Source: Rhizobium sp. C1 (GTDB lineage: Bacteria; Pseudomonadota; Alphaproteobacteria; Rhizobiales; Rhizobiaceae). Taken from it: 64,000 nt of DNA. Numbering within the stretch: position 1 is the stretch's first letter; each line of letters begins with the position of its first letter. Of the stretch, positions 34,782-45,047 are shown one piece after another. The position numbers and the translations under genes were made by a program. The notes under the pieces are model-generated. The model was given only the letters and a program-made list of their open reading frames with translations, was not told the DNA's origin and did no database searches. The stretch lies in assembly GCF_021026335.1 (NCBI RefSeq), contig NZ_JAJNCY010000011.1:91706-155705 (forward strand). Reading direction: 5' to 3'.

Positions 34782-35334
34782 GGCTCAGGCAACCCGTAAC
34801 CTCCCCCAGAAGCTCACCATCTCCGGATCGGGCGCAGCCTCGATTTTGCCCCTCGGTCCGATGACGCGTCTGTCGCTGCGCGCTGACGCCGATGCGGTCA
34901 AGGCGCTCTCCAAGGCGCTTGGCATCGACCTGCCGACCCAGCCGCTGACATCCGCCGAAAAGGATGGCCGCATGGCCTTCTGGCTCGGCCCGGACGAGTG
35001 GTTTCTGATCGACGCCACCGGCGCCGACATGATGGCGCTGCTCGCAGGCGTCAAGGCGCTGCATTCGGCGACCGACGTCTCGCATCGAAACACGGCCTTC
35101 GAGGTCAAGGGCCCGCAGGCGGCCGCTGCCATCAATGCCGGCTGCCCGCTCGACCTGCGCGATGCCGCTTTCCCGGTCGGCAAATGCGCGCGCACCCTGC
35201 TGGGCAAGGTCGAGGTCATTGTCTGGAGGAAGAGCGCCGACACGTTCCATGTCGAATGCTGGCGGTCGTTCTCGACCTATGCGCTCGGCATGCTCAACGA
35301 AGGCGCCAGCGACGCGGCCGACGCCGCAGCGTAA
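34774..35334 (+). CDS. soxG: Sarcosine oxidase gamma subunit
   Basis: A 186-residue subunit with the GcvT-related fold of SoxG: LGPMTRLSLRAD near the start, RMAFWLGPDEWFLID near 70 and VEVIVWRKSADTFHVECWRSFSTYALGML near the end. ATG 34774 lies inside the last codons of soxA, so the subunit stoichiometry is coupled. The final 58 bases overlap the antisense end of the ParA-like gene. It completes the soxBDAG operon; no folate or glyA gene is adjacent in this window. Confidence 0.93.
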   Translation: MLEAQATRNLPQKLTISGSGAASILPLGPMTRLSLRADADAVKALSKALGIDLPTQPLTSAEKDGRMAFWLGPDEWFLIDATGADMMALLAGVKALHSATDVSHRNTAFEVKGPQAAAAINAGCPLDLRDAAFPVGKCARTLLGKVEVIVWRKSADTFHVECWRSFSTYALGMLNEGASDAADAAA

Positions 35335-36074
35335 CGTCTGAACGGATCGCGCTTGCCCGGCTGGGCCGCGCGCTCCTCGCCATAGCAGATGCCCGAATAG
35401 GGCGTCTGCGCATGCTCGTCATCGGCGATAAAGGTCTTCACCTCGCGCAGAAGCGCCGCCATGTTGGCGATCGCCTTGTCGATATTGCTGGTCTTTGCCG
35501 GGTCGAGGTTGTCCAGAAGGCAACCCCTTTCGAACATGTCGCGATAGGCGCTACGCTCGACAATCGGGGTCGCGAGCACCGCGATGCCCTTCTGGCCGAG
35601 CATCGCCTGCACCTGGCGCAGAGAGCGTGTCGTCACCAGCGGATTGACGCGCGAGAGCAACACGGCACGCCGCACACGGCTGCGCGTGTTCTGCATGACC
35701 ATGTCGATGATGTTGAAGACATGCACCGCGCCCTGCCCATCGAGCACGCTGCCCTGAACCGGCACGAGAACGAGATCGGAAAGCCCCGAGGCAAGCGCGA
35801 TCAGCATGTCCGACGCGCCCGAGAGATCGATGATCACATGCTTGTATCGGCCGCGATTGCGCCGGAGATGTTCGGCGAGATTGGACGAGGTGACCCCGCT
35901 GATCGCATCAATCTTTGCGCCCGCCTTGATGCACCAGTCGGTCGCGCTTGAAAACCTGTCGCAATCCAGAACCAGAACGCTCTTTCCTTTGCGCGCATAA
36001 GCCGCCGCCAGAAGAACCGCTGCCGTCGTCTTGCCCGCGCCACCCTTGGCATTCGCCAACGATATGATCGCCAC
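35277..36074 (-). CDS. ParA/MinD-type ATPase resembling VirC1
   Basis: A 265-residue deviant-Walker ATPase. Walker A is NAKGGAGKTT at residues 8-17, Walker A' is VLDCDRFSSATDW near 36 and Walker B is HVIIDLSGASD near 80. The later block PIVERSAYRDMFERG matches the layout of VirC1-like members, in which an E-R-x-A/Y-x3-M-x-E-R-G stretch follows the ATPase core. VirC1 proteins position transfer DNA at the cell pole; chromosomal homologues may position other cargo. The start is GTG 36074 with a GAGGTAG site. There is no parB nearby. The gene converges on soxG with a 58-base overlap. Confidence 0.82.
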   Translation of the reverse strand: MAIISLANAKGGAGKTTAAVLLAAAYARKGKSVLVLDCDRFSSATDWCIKAGAKIDAISGVTSSNLAEHLRRNRGRYKHVIIDLSGASDMLIALASGLSDLVLVPVQGSVLDGQGAVHVFNIIDMVMQNTRSRVRRAVLLSRVNPLVTTRSLRQVQAMLGQKGIAVLATPIVERSAYRDMFERGCLLDNLDPAKTSNIDKAIANMAALLREVKTFIADDEHAQTPYSGICYGEERAAQPGKRDPFRRYAAASAASLAPSLSMPSA

Positions 36075-36271
36075 CTACCTCAACCCTCATCTACGCCATT
36101 TCGATCCAACAGACCGAATCGCATTCTTACAAAATGACAGAAAAAAGACAGAGCGAAAATTACTATATCTCGTTGGGAAAATTATATTTTAGAAAACTAA
36201 ATTTGCTGCGTCACATGAATTGCGAAGTTCAATATGACAAATCAAAAATAGAATCCGGCAAAAGACTTCGT

Positions 36272-36307
36272 GAAAACGAAAAATCCCGGTGCGTTCAACG
36301 CACCGGG
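36272..36307 (-). terminator. Intrinsic terminator of the small gene at 36335-36547
   Basis: On the minus strand a 9-bp perfect stem CCCGGTGCG-TTGAA-CGCACCGGG is followed by ATTTTTCGTTTT. It lies 28 bases after the stop codon of the 70-residue gene, which supports that gene being real. Confidence 0.85.
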
Positions 36308-36334
36308 CCCCAATCCGTTAACGCCACAGTGATT

Positions 36335-36547
36335 TCAGAATGCCGAAACCTGGCGATGTGCGGTCGAGACGCGAGCCGCAGCGGCAACCGAATGGACGTC
36401 GCCATAATGCGCCCGCTGAACCGGGGCGCCCTCGACGCCGATGTCGGACTTGAGGAAATCCGGAACGCTGTGCAGGGCTTGGGAGAGGCGCTGCTGCGAG
36501 CGGCGGAACTTCAGGATGTCGATGAACTTGTTGACTTCGTGTGCCAT
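36335..36547 (-). CDS. Small DUF1127-like protein
   Basis: A 70-residue protein. The N-terminal part (NKFIDILKFRRSQQRLSQALHSVPDFLKSDIGVEG) recalls the DUF1127 pattern of a basic helix followed by L-x3-[PD]-x-x-L-x-DIG. The second half contains HSVAAAARVSTAHRQ. DUF1127 proteins in alphaproteobacteria bind RNA and influence sRNA turnover or phosphate and stress responses; here family membership is tentative. It has a good GGAGTGG site, its own terminator downstream, and is divergent from a LysR gene across a 130-base AT-rich gap. It may be that regulator's target. Confidence 0.65.
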   Translation of the reverse strand: MAHEVNKFIDILKFRRSQQRLSQALHSVPDFLKSDIGVEGAPVQRAHYGDVHSVAAAARVSTAHRQVSAF

Positions 36548-36637
36548 GACGCCACTCCTTCTTGTTTATCTTTTATTTATCTTTGATGCTTCCTTGTGAG
36601 AGAGCTTATGACGCATTGATAAGAAAAAGAGAAACTG

Positions 36638-36664
36638 ATAATTTTTCTCTCTGTTTCAAATTAT
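36638..36664. promoter_or_regulatory. Candidate LysR operator
   Basis: ATAATTT (36638-36644) and AAATTAT (36658-36664) are perfect inverted 7-mers 13 bases apart, containing a T-N11-A LysR core. The dyad is 14 bases ahead of the LysR start in the gap to the divergent small gene. Confidence 0.5.
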
Positions 36665-36677
36665 TTTTGAAGTTACG

Positions 36678-37613
36678 ATGCTGTTCATCCCAGGAACCAG
36701 AGCGCTCAAGACCCTGCTGGCAGCGCGCCGACACCTGAATTTCACCCGCGCGGCGGATGAATTGGGACTGACGCCGGCGGCCGTAAGCCATCAGATCAAG
36801 GAGATCGAGGATCAGCTGGGCGCCATCCTCTTTCACCGGGCCGGCCGCAGCCTGCGGCTCACGGAGGCGGGCACGATCTTCTGCGACGCGGCGGAAGACA
36901 GTATCGAAACGCTGACGCGCGCCGCCTCCCGCATCCAGAAACTCTCGCGCGGCTCGACGGCGCTGCGTATCAGCGTGCCGGTCGAACTCGCCACCAAATG
37001 GCTGATGCTGAAGGTGGTGCAGTTCCGCCGGCTGAACCCCGGCATCGACCTGCGCTTCGACATTTCCTACGACACGCGCAATTTCGACCTCGACGATATC
37101 GACATCGCCATCCGCTTCGGCACCGGCCACTATGATGGCCTGAGGTCGGAGCGCCTCTTCGGCAATGTCATCGTCCCAGTTTGCAGCCCGCGCCTTCTCA
37201 ATGCCGAGCGGCCGCTGAAAGAGCCGGCTGACCTTCTCCAGCACACGCTCGCGCATGTCGATTGGTCGGGTCAGGGCATTACATGGCCGAACTGGAACAT
37301 GTGGATGGCCGCCGCCGGCATTCGGGATTTCGACGATCGCAACGTGCTTTCGTTCTCGTCATCCTCGGATGCGATCGAAGCGGCGCTCAGCGGCGTTGCC
37401 GTTGCACTCGCCGACTTTGCCATCGTCGCCAACGATCTGGCGGAAGGCCGCCTCGTCCAGCCGTTCGAACTCGGCATCCGCATCCCGGCCGAGTTCGCCT
37501 ATTTTCTGGTCTATCCGGAGCAGAGTGCCAACGACCCGCGTATCCTTGCCTTCCGCGAATGGATCTTGGGCGAGGCGCTGGAAATCGAGCAGCAGGAGCG
37601 GCCGCTCACATAG
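36678..37613 (+). CDS. LysR family regulator, GcvA-like branch
   Basis: A 311-residue regulator. The N-terminal helix-turn-helix is LKTLLAARRHLNFTRAADELGLTPAAVSHQIKEIEDQLGAILFHR in blocks, exactly the GcvA/AmpR style (L-x-F-x-R-A-A-x-x-L-x-x-T-x-x-A-V-S-x-Q-I). The effector domain has DDIDIAIRFGTGHYDGLRSERLF near 140 and SFSSSSDAIEAALSGVAVALAD near 230. The final eight bases overlap the MaoC gene on the opposite strand. Its effector is unknown; the nearest divergent gene is the DUF1127-like one. Confidence 0.92.
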   Translation: MLFIPGTRALKTLLAARRHLNFTRAADELGLTPAAVSHQIKEIEDQLGAILFHRAGRSLRLTEAGTIFCDAAEDSIETLTRAASRIQKLSRGSTALRISVPVELATKWLMLKVVQFRRLNPGIDLRFDISYDTRNFDLDDIDIAIRFGTGHYDGLRSERLFGNVIVPVCSPRLLNAERPLKEPADLLQHTLAHVDWSGQGITWPNWNMWMAAAGIRDFDDRNVLSFSSSSDAIEAALSGVAVALADFAIVANDLAEGRLVQPFELGIRIPAEFAYFLVYPEQSANDPRILAFREWILGEALEIEQQERPLT

Positions 37614-38088
37614 CGGGCCGGTCCTCGGGGTCGAACTGGACGATGATGATCCACATGGCCGTCAGCGCCGGCTTCGTCTCGTTCTCGATCTCGACCGTGA
37701 CATTATAGGTGATCATCAGCATATTGCCGCCGCGAAAGCGGGCATCGTCGATCTTGAAGCGGCCGCGCACCCGCGCGCCGGATTTGACCGGCGACATGAG
37801 GCGGATTTTCTCAAACCCATAATTGATCCCCATCTTCTGCTCGAGGATCTGCGGCGCGCCGGAGGCATTCATGGCCGACAGCAGCGACAGCGACAGGAAG
37901 CCATGGGCGATCGTGGTGCCGAAGGGCGTGTCCTTCGCGCGCTCCGGATCGACATGGATGAACTGGTGATCGAGCGTCGCATCTGCGAACTTGTCGATCA
38001 TGGCCTGATCGACGGTGATCCAGTCGGAAACACCCACCTCCGTGCCGATGAGCGCGGGGACGTCCTTCAGGTGAATTTTCGGGGGCAT
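37606..38088 (-). CDS. MaoC family dehydratase (NodN-like)
   Basis: A 160-residue hotdog-fold protein with the hydratase 2 motif DHQFIHVDPERAKDTPFGTTIAHGFLSLSLL (the D-x4-H and G-x4-HG active-site elements at about residues 40-66). It matches MaoC/NodN-type enoyl-CoA hydratases, which add water to trans-2-enoyl-CoA or provide R-3-hydroxyacyl-CoA for polyester storage. No beta-oxidation or PHB gene is adjacent, so the pathway is open. It is convergent with the LysR gene, overlapping it by eight bases, and is followed by the glycogen genes on the same strand. Confidence 0.88.
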   Translation of the reverse strand: MPPKIHLKDVPALIGTEVGVSDWITVDQAMIDKFADATLDHQFIHVDPERAKDTPFGTTIAHGFLSLSLLSAMNASGAPQILEQKMGINYGFEKIRLMSPVKSGARVRGRFKIDDARFRGGNMLMITYNVTVEIENETKPALTAMWIIIVQFDPEDRPAM

Positions 38089-38146
38089 GAGAAATTCCGT
38101 GCAAGATCAATCGTAAGACAAAGAATAGGCCGGGAACATGCAGGAA

Positions 38147-40105
38147 TTATTGCGGTTCTTCAACGGCAAAGAGAACACTGCGGGCCGACACGGTAAATGT
38201 CGCGCCGCTCTGTCCGCCCTCAAGCTCGCGCCAGAGCAGCCCCGGCAGCCGGAACGAAACCGGCCCACCACCGCGGTTGAACAGCACGGCAAGCCGCGTT
38301 GCGACCCCCTTCGACCCATCGCGCGTCTTCACGACCATCCCGAGCTGCCCCTGCTCTTCCGCCTCCCATTCGCCAACGGACATCGGCGCGCCGGTGGGCG
38401 AAAGCCAGCAGATATCCTCATCCACGCCGGTGAAGAAATCAGCCCGGGAGAACACATCGAAGCGCTTGCGCAGGCCGGAGAGGAAGCGCGTGTAGAGCAC
38501 CAGTTCTTCGTCCAACGTGGCCCAGTCGAGCCAGGTGATGGCATTGTCCTGGCAATAGGCATTGTTGTTGCCCTGCTGGCTGCGCCCGCCCTCGTCACCC
38601 ATGGTGAGCATGACCGTGCCGCGCGCCGCAAACAGCGTGGCGAGCAGCGCCTTCACATCGCGCCGCCGCGCGGCATTGACGGCGTGATCGTCCGTCAGAC
38701 CCTCGACGCCGTTGTTCCAGCTGTAATTCTCGTTGTGGCCGTCGCGGTTTTCCTCGCCATTGGCCTCGTTATGCTTGTGGGCATGCGACACGAGATCGAA
38801 CAGCGTGAACCCGTCATGCGCCGCAAGGAAATTGACGCTTCGCGTCCGCTTGCCGCCATAACGTCCGAAGATTGAAGAGGACCCGGCAAGCGCCGTCGCC
38901 AACGCGCCAACCATGCGTCCGTCGCCGCGCCAGAAGCGGCGCATGTCGTCACGCGCCCGGTCGTTCCATTCGAGATAATCGTCCGGGAAATTCCCGAGCT
39001 GATAGCCGCCCGGCCCGATATCCCACGGTTCGGCGATCATGACCCTGTCAGAAAGCAGCGGATGGCTCCGGATTGCCTGGAACAGCGCCGCATTCGGGTT
39101 GAACCCATTCTCCTCGCGCCCGAGCACCGGGGCCAGATCGAAACGGAAGCCGTCAACGCCTGCCTCGGAGACGAAATGCGCCAGCGTATCCACCACCAGC
39201 CCACCAGTGATGGGATGATCCAGCGCGACTGTATTGCCGCAACCTGTGTCGTTGACCAGAATGCCGCGCTCTTCCGGCAGGTGGCGATAGTAGCCGAGAT
39301 TGTCGAGCCCGCGCATGGAGAGCGTCGCCCCGTAGCGGTCGCTTTCGCCGGAATGGTTGAAGACGAGATCCAGGATCATGCCGATCCCCTCGGCATGCAG
39401 CGCCGCAACCGTCTCGCGCAATTCGGCCACCCCGCCGGGGCAGAGACGCGGATCGAGCGCCATGAAGGCAATCGGATTATAGCCCCAGCCGTTCGAAAGC
39501 CCGAGAGGCGGCAGATGCCGCTCATCGATCCAGGCGGTAATCGGCATCAGCTCGATCGCATCGACGCCCAGCCGCTTCAGATGCGCAATCACCGACGGAT
39601 CGGCCAGCGCCGCGACCGTGCCCCGCTGCGCCGCCGGCACATCCTCGTTGAGAATTGTGAAGGGCTTCACCGCAATCTCGTAGACGAAGCCACCGGACCT
39701 GAACCGCGGCGGCTCGACGCTGACCAGCGTCTGCCCCACCACCCGCGCCTTCGGCACGATATCGGCCGTATCATCGCCAAATGTCGAAAGCCGCGGCGAA
39801 TAGACGAATGGCCGGTCGAGCTCCTTCGCATAAGGATCGACAAGCAGCTTCGACTCGTCAAACCACAGTCCATGATCCGGCGCATAGGAACCAGAAGCCC
39901 GCAACCCGTAAAGCGCGCCCTCCCCCAGACCTTCCGCGAACACGCGAAACACATTGTCGATCCCTCGCTCCATCGGCAACCTGACGATTTCCGTCCTGCC
40001 GTCTGGGGCGTAAAGACAAAGGTCGACAGCCGCCGCATGCTCAGACCAGACGCCGAATTGCGTACCGTTCGAAAGAAGCGTTGCACCGAGCTTGGGAGAT
40101 TGCAT
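38147..40105 (-). CDS. glgX: Glycogen debranching enzyme GlgX
   Basis: A 652-residue GH13 isoamylase-type enzyme cleaving alpha-1,6 branches left after phosphorolysis. It has an N-terminal CBM48-like domain (GTQFGVWSEHAAAVDLCLY) and a catalytic barrel with DLVFNHSGE, GFRFDLAPVLGRE (nucleophile Asp), MIAEPWDIG (acid Glu) and NFLAAHDGFTL (third Asp). Length and the LYGLRASGSYAPDHGLWFD block are typical of GlgX. It is the most distal glycogen gene on this strand, separated from pgm by the DUF302 gene. Confidence 0.95.
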   Translation of the reverse strand: MQSPKLGATLLSNGTQFGVWSEHAAAVDLCLYAPDGRTEIVRLPMERGIDNVFRVFAEGLGEGALYGLRASGSYAPDHGLWFDESKLLVDPYAKELDRPFVYSPRLSTFGDDTADIVPKARVVGQTLVSVEPPRFRSGGFVYEIAVKPFTILNEDVPAAQRGTVAALADPSVIAHLKRLGVDAIELMPITAWIDERHLPPLGLSNGWGYNPIAFMALDPRLCPGGVAELRETVAALHAEGIGMILDLVFNHSGESDRYGATLSMRGLDNLGYYRHLPEERGILVNDTGCGNTVALDHPITGGLVVDTLAHFVSEAGVDGFRFDLAPVLGREENGFNPNAALFQAIRSHPLLSDRVMIAEPWDIGPGGYQLGNFPDDYLEWNDRARDDMRRFWRGDGRMVGALATALAGSSSIFGRYGGKRTRSVNFLAAHDGFTLFDLVSHAHKHNEANGEENRDGHNENYSWNNGVEGLTDDHAVNAARRRDVKALLATLFAARGTVMLTMGDEGGRSQQGNNNAYCQDNAITWLDWATLDEELVLYTRFLSGLRKRFDVFSRADFFTGVDEDICWLSPTGAPMSVGEWEAEEQGQLGMVVKTRDGSKGVATRLAVLFNRGGGPVSFRLPGLLWRELEGGQSGATFTVSARSVLFAVEEPQ

Positions 40106-40216
40106 GCGCGAATCCGGGACTGTCGAAAATCAATTCGACAGTCTTAGACGCTTTCGGAAGGAGCGGGAAGGCTTTGCAAGGTTTGATAGTATCGGCCTCT
40201 GAAAGAAGCCGCGCCT

Positions 40217-40603
40217 TTAAAGTCCCGCGACCATATCCTTCAACATGGTCTGAACCTCGCCCGCGACGGATGCCAGCGCCGGATTGTCGATCGCCTGCAT
40301 GGAGGCTGCCGGATCAACCGCAGCGACCTCGATCTTGCCGTCATCGGTCTCGCGGACGACCACATTGCACGGCAGCATCGTGCCGATCAGCGCCTCCGCC
40401 TGCAGAGCCTTGTAGGCGAAGCCGGGATTGCAGGCGCCTAGGATCGTGTAGGGCGCCATGTCCTTGTCGAGCTTTGCCTTCATCGTCGCCTTGACGTCGA
40501 TCGTCGTCAGCACACCAAAGCCCTTGGACTTCAGTGCGTCGGTGACATACGTGATTGCAGCCTCGAAGGGCATGTCGATGGTCTTGGTGAATGCGTAGGT
40601 CAT
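40217..40603 (-). CDS. DUF302 domain protein
   Basis: A 128-residue small alpha/beta protein with the DUF302 hallmarks: FEAAITYVTDALKSKGFGVLTTIDVKATMKAKLD in blocks, YTILGACNPGFAYKALQAE near 56 and MLPCNVVVRETDDGKIEVAAVDP near 76. DUF302 proteins are of unknown function and often accompany thiol, sulfur or metal-stress genes. The ribosome-binding site (AAGGAGC) lies inside one arm of a 16-bp dyad, so this gene is probably separately regulated and not simply a glycogen-operon member. A terminator was not recognised downstream. Confidence 0.85.
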   Translation of the reverse strand: MTYAFTKTIDMPFEAAITYVTDALKSKGFGVLTTIDVKATMKAKLDKDMAPYTILGACNPGFAYKALQAEALIGTMLPCNVVVRETDDGKIEVAAVDPAASMQAIDNPALASVAGEVQTMLKDMVAGL

Positions 40604-40609
40604 TGCCGT

Positions 40610-40649
40610 GCTCCTTATTACATATGGAAATATATATGTAATAAGGAGC
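40610..40649. promoter_or_regulatory. Perfect 16-bp-arm dyad over the DUF302 ribosome-binding site
   Basis: GCTCCTTATTACATAT (40610-40625) and its exact inverse complement (40634-40649) flank an 8-base centre. On the minus strand the arm nearest the start contains the AAGGAG site of the DUF302 gene, which would be paired in a hairpin. As DNA it could be an operator for a dimeric (ArsR- or MarR-like) repressor. Confidence 0.75.
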
Positions 40650-40682
40650 TCAAATTCAAGGACAGGTGTCCGATTTAGTGGA

Positions 40683-42314
<1,632 letters not shown>

Positions 42315-43754
42315 TTAATTGCCTTTCGAAACGAGCCGGGCATAGAGGGCGGCATAGGCCGCGCCGCTCTTGTCCCAGGAAACATCGGACTTCATGCCGT
42401 TTTTCTGCAGCTGTCGCCATGTGTCAGGCTGGTGCCAGACATCGAAGACACGCGCCAGCGTCTGCCGCAGCCCGTCGGCGGATATGTTGGAGAATTGGAA
42501 GCCGGTCGCGACACCCGCTGCGAGTGCCGCCTCGTTGCCGTCGATCACCGTATCCGCAAGTCCGCCGGTGCGCGCCACGACCGGCACACAGCCATAGCGA
42601 AGCGCATAAAGCTGGGTGAGCCCGCAGGGCTCGAAACGTGAGGGAATGAGAATGGCGTCGCAGCCGGCCTGCATGACATGCGACAGCGGCTCGTCATAGC
42701 CGACATGCACGCCGATGCGTCCGCGGTGGTAATAGGAAGCCTGCACAAGCCCGCCTTCCAGTGCGCGGTCGCCGGAACCAAGAACGGCCAGCATGCCGCC
42801 CTGCGCGACGATGTCGCCGGCGACTTCGGCCATCAGGTCCATGCCCTTCTGCCAGGTCAACCGGCTGATGACGCAGAAGATCGGCCCGTCGCCGTCGAGG
42901 CCGAAATGCCGCATCACCGCCTCGCGGCTCGCCGCGCGTTTGGCGAGTTGCTTGGCCGAGAAAGGCTGTGGAAGCATGGGGTCCGTCAGCGGGTCCCAGA
43001 CCGCCGTGTCGATGCCGTTGACGATGCCACTGACATGGCTGGCGCGCGCCCGGATCAGCCCTTCCAGCCCCATGCCGAACTCGCCCTGATGGATTTCCCG
43101 TGCATAGGTGGGGCTGACGGTGGTGATGGCATAGGCCATCTGCAAACCGCCCTTGAGGAAGCCGACATCGCCGTAATATTCGATCCCGTCCACCGAGAAG
43201 GCTTGAGGCGGCAGCGCCAGTTCCGGAAAGATGGCGGATGAAAATTGCCCTTGGAAGGCGATATTGTGCACCGTGATGACCGAAGGGGTCTCCGGCGCAC
43301 GACCATAGCGCATATAGGCGGGCACAAGCCCCGCCTGCCAGTCATGCGCATGGACCAGATCCGGTTTCCACGCCGGGATGAGCCCCGCCGCGATCTCTGC
43401 TGCGGCGAGCGAAAGTGCCGCGAAGCGCTTCCAGTTGTCTGGATGGTCCTTGCCGAGAGCGTCGGTATACGGCCCACCATCACGCTGGAAGAACGCCGGC
43501 GCATCCAGCACGTAGAGTTCGAGCCCCTCATGCACAACGAAGAGAATGGTCGCCTTGACCCCGAAGAGCGACGGAATGGTCGCCACCTTCTTCGTCTTGC
43601 CCACCTTGGCCATCACGGCCGGATAGCCGGGGATCAGCGACCGCATCTCCACGCCATGATGCCGCATGGCAAGCGGCAGGGCGCCCGCCACGTCGGCAAG
43701 GCCGCCGGTCTTGATCAGCGGATAGATCTCTGAAGCGACCGACAAAACCTTCAT
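42315..43754 (-). CDS. glgA: Glycogen synthase (ADP-glucose)
   Basis: A 479-residue GT5 enzyme extending alpha-1,4 chains from ADP-glucose. The N-terminal ADP-glucose site is [22 protein letters not shown] (residues 6-27) with [19 protein letters not shown] lies near 130, and the C-terminal catalytic block [17 protein letters not shown] near 374 is followed by RTGGLADTV. It is tightly packed between glgC (four bases) and pgm (three bases), as in Agrobacterium. Confidence 0.97.
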   Translation of the reverse strand: MKVLSVASEIYPLIKTGGLADVAGALPLAMRHHGVEMRSLIPGYPAVMAKVGKTKKVATIPSLFGVKATILFVVHEGLELYVLDAPAFFQRDGGPYTDALGKDHPDNWKRFAALSLAAAEIAAGLIPAWKPDLVHAHDWQAGLVPAYMRYGRAPETPSVITVHNIAFQGQFSSAIFPELALPPQAFSVDGIEYYGDVGFLKGGLQMAYAITTVSPTYAREIHQGEFGMGLEGLIRARASHVSGIVNGIDTAVWDPLTDPMLPQPFSAKQLAKRAASREAVMRHFGLDGDGPIFCVISRLTWQKGMDLMAEVAGDIVAQGGMLAVLGSGDRALEGGLVQASYYHRGRIGVHVGYDEPLSHVMQAGCDAILIPSRFEPCGLTQLYALRYGCVPVVARTGGLADTVIDGNEAALAAGVATGFQFSNISADGLRQTLARVFDVWHQPDTWRQLQKNGMKSDVSWDKSGAAYAALYARLVSKGN

Positions 43755-43758
43755 GCGT

Positions 43759-45024
43759 TTACAGTCCCAATCTGTCGATCATGCCCTGTGTGACGAGGCA
43801 GATCCCGTTTTCGGTGCGGCGGAAGCGCTTGGCGTCCAGTTCCGGGTCCTCGCCGACGACGAGACCCTCCGGAATGATGACGCCACGGTCTACCACGACA
43901 TTCGTGAGCCTTGCATGACGGCTGACCACGACCTCCGGCAGCACGACCGCCTGGTCGAGCTTGGAGAAGGAGTTGATGCGGCAGCCGGTCGAGAGCAGCG
44001 TCTTGTGGATCGAGGCACCGGAAATGATGCAATTGCCCGCGACCAGCGACGACACCGCCGAACCGCGCCGGCCTTCGAGATCGTGCACGAACTTGGCCGG
44101 CGGCGTGATCTCGGAATAGGTCCAGATCGGCCAGCTGCTGTCATACATGTCGAGTTCCGGCACGATGTCCGTGAGGTCGATATTGGCCTGCCAGTAGGCG
44201 TCCACGGTCCCGACGTCGCGCCAATAGGCATGCGCCTCGGTCTCGGAACGCACACAGGATTGCGCGAAGCGATGCGCCACCGCTTTGCCGTGCTGCACGA
44301 TATAGGGGATGATGTCCTTGCCGAAGTCGCGGCTGGAATTCGGGTCCGCCGCATCCTTGCGCAGGATGTCCATCAGGAACTTGGTGTGGAAGACATAGAT
44401 GCCCATCGAGGCGAGCGCCATGTCCGGATTGCCGGGAATGCCCGGCGGGTCGGCCGGCTTCTCGACGAAGTCGATGATGACGTCCTTCTCGTCGACATGC
44501 ATGACGCCGAAGCCGGTCGCCTCCATGCGCGGCACTTCCAGGCAGCCAATCGTGACATCGGCACCGCTGTCGACGTGCTGCTGCAGCATCATCTCGTAGT
44601 CCATCTTGTAGATATGATCGCCCGCCAGGATGACCATATATTCCGGACCATAGGGCTCGATGATGTCTGCGTTCTGGAACACGGCGTCGGCCGTCCCCTC
44701 GTACCATTGCGTTTCCGAAACGCGCTGCGAGGCCGGCAGGATGTCGAAGCTTTCGTTACGTTCGGGGCGGAAGAAGTTCCAGCCGCGCTGCAGGTGGCGG
44801 ATCAGCGAATGCGCCTTGTATTGCGTCGCGACTCCGATGCGGCGGATACCGGAGTTCAGCGCGTTGGAGAGCGCGAAGTCGATGATGCGCGTCTTGCCGC
44901 CGAAATAGACGGCCGGCTTTGCGCGCGTGTCGGTCAACTCCTTCAGGCGGCTGCCGCGCCCGCCGGCAAGCACATAGGCCATGGCGTCGCGGGCGAGTGG
45001 TTGCGGTCTTCTTATCTTTGTCAT
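43759..45024 (-). CDS. glgC: Glucose-1-phosphate adenylyltransferase
   Basis: A 421-residue ADP-glucose pyrophosphorylase, the regulated first step of glycogen synthesis. The nucleotidyltransferase motif is [27 protein letters not shown] in blocks near residue 16, followed by [19 protein letters not shown]. The substrate-binding FVEKP is near 195, [16 protein letters not shown] near 270, and a left-handed beta-helix C-terminus is present. The N-terminal [15 protein letters not shown] is the usual rhizobial start. In Agrobacterium this enzyme is activated by fructose-6-P and pyruvate. GGGAGG precedes ATG 45024. Confidence 0.97.
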   Translation of the reverse strand: MTKIRRPQPLARDAMAYVLAGGRGSRLKELTDTRAKPAVYFGGKTRIIDFALSNALNSGIRRIGVATQYKAHSLIRHLQRGWNFFRPERNESFDILPASQRVSETQWYEGTADAVFQNADIIEPYGPEYMVILAGDHIYKMDYEMMLQQHVDSGADVTIGCLEVPRMEATGFGVMHVDEKDVIIDFVEKPADPPGIPGNPDMALASMGIYVFHTKFLMDILRKDAADPNSSRDFGKDIIPYIVQHGKAVAHRFAQSCVRSETEAHAYWRDVGTVDAYWQANIDLTDIVPELDMYDSSWPIWTYSEITPPAKFVHDLEGRRGSAVSSLVAGNCIISGASIHKTLLSTGCRINSFSKLDQAVVLPEVVVSRHARLTNVVVDRGVIIPEGLVVGEDPELDAKRFRRTENGICLVTQGMIDRLGL

Positions 45025-45047
45025 GGCAGTCCTCCCGTTTGATATTG

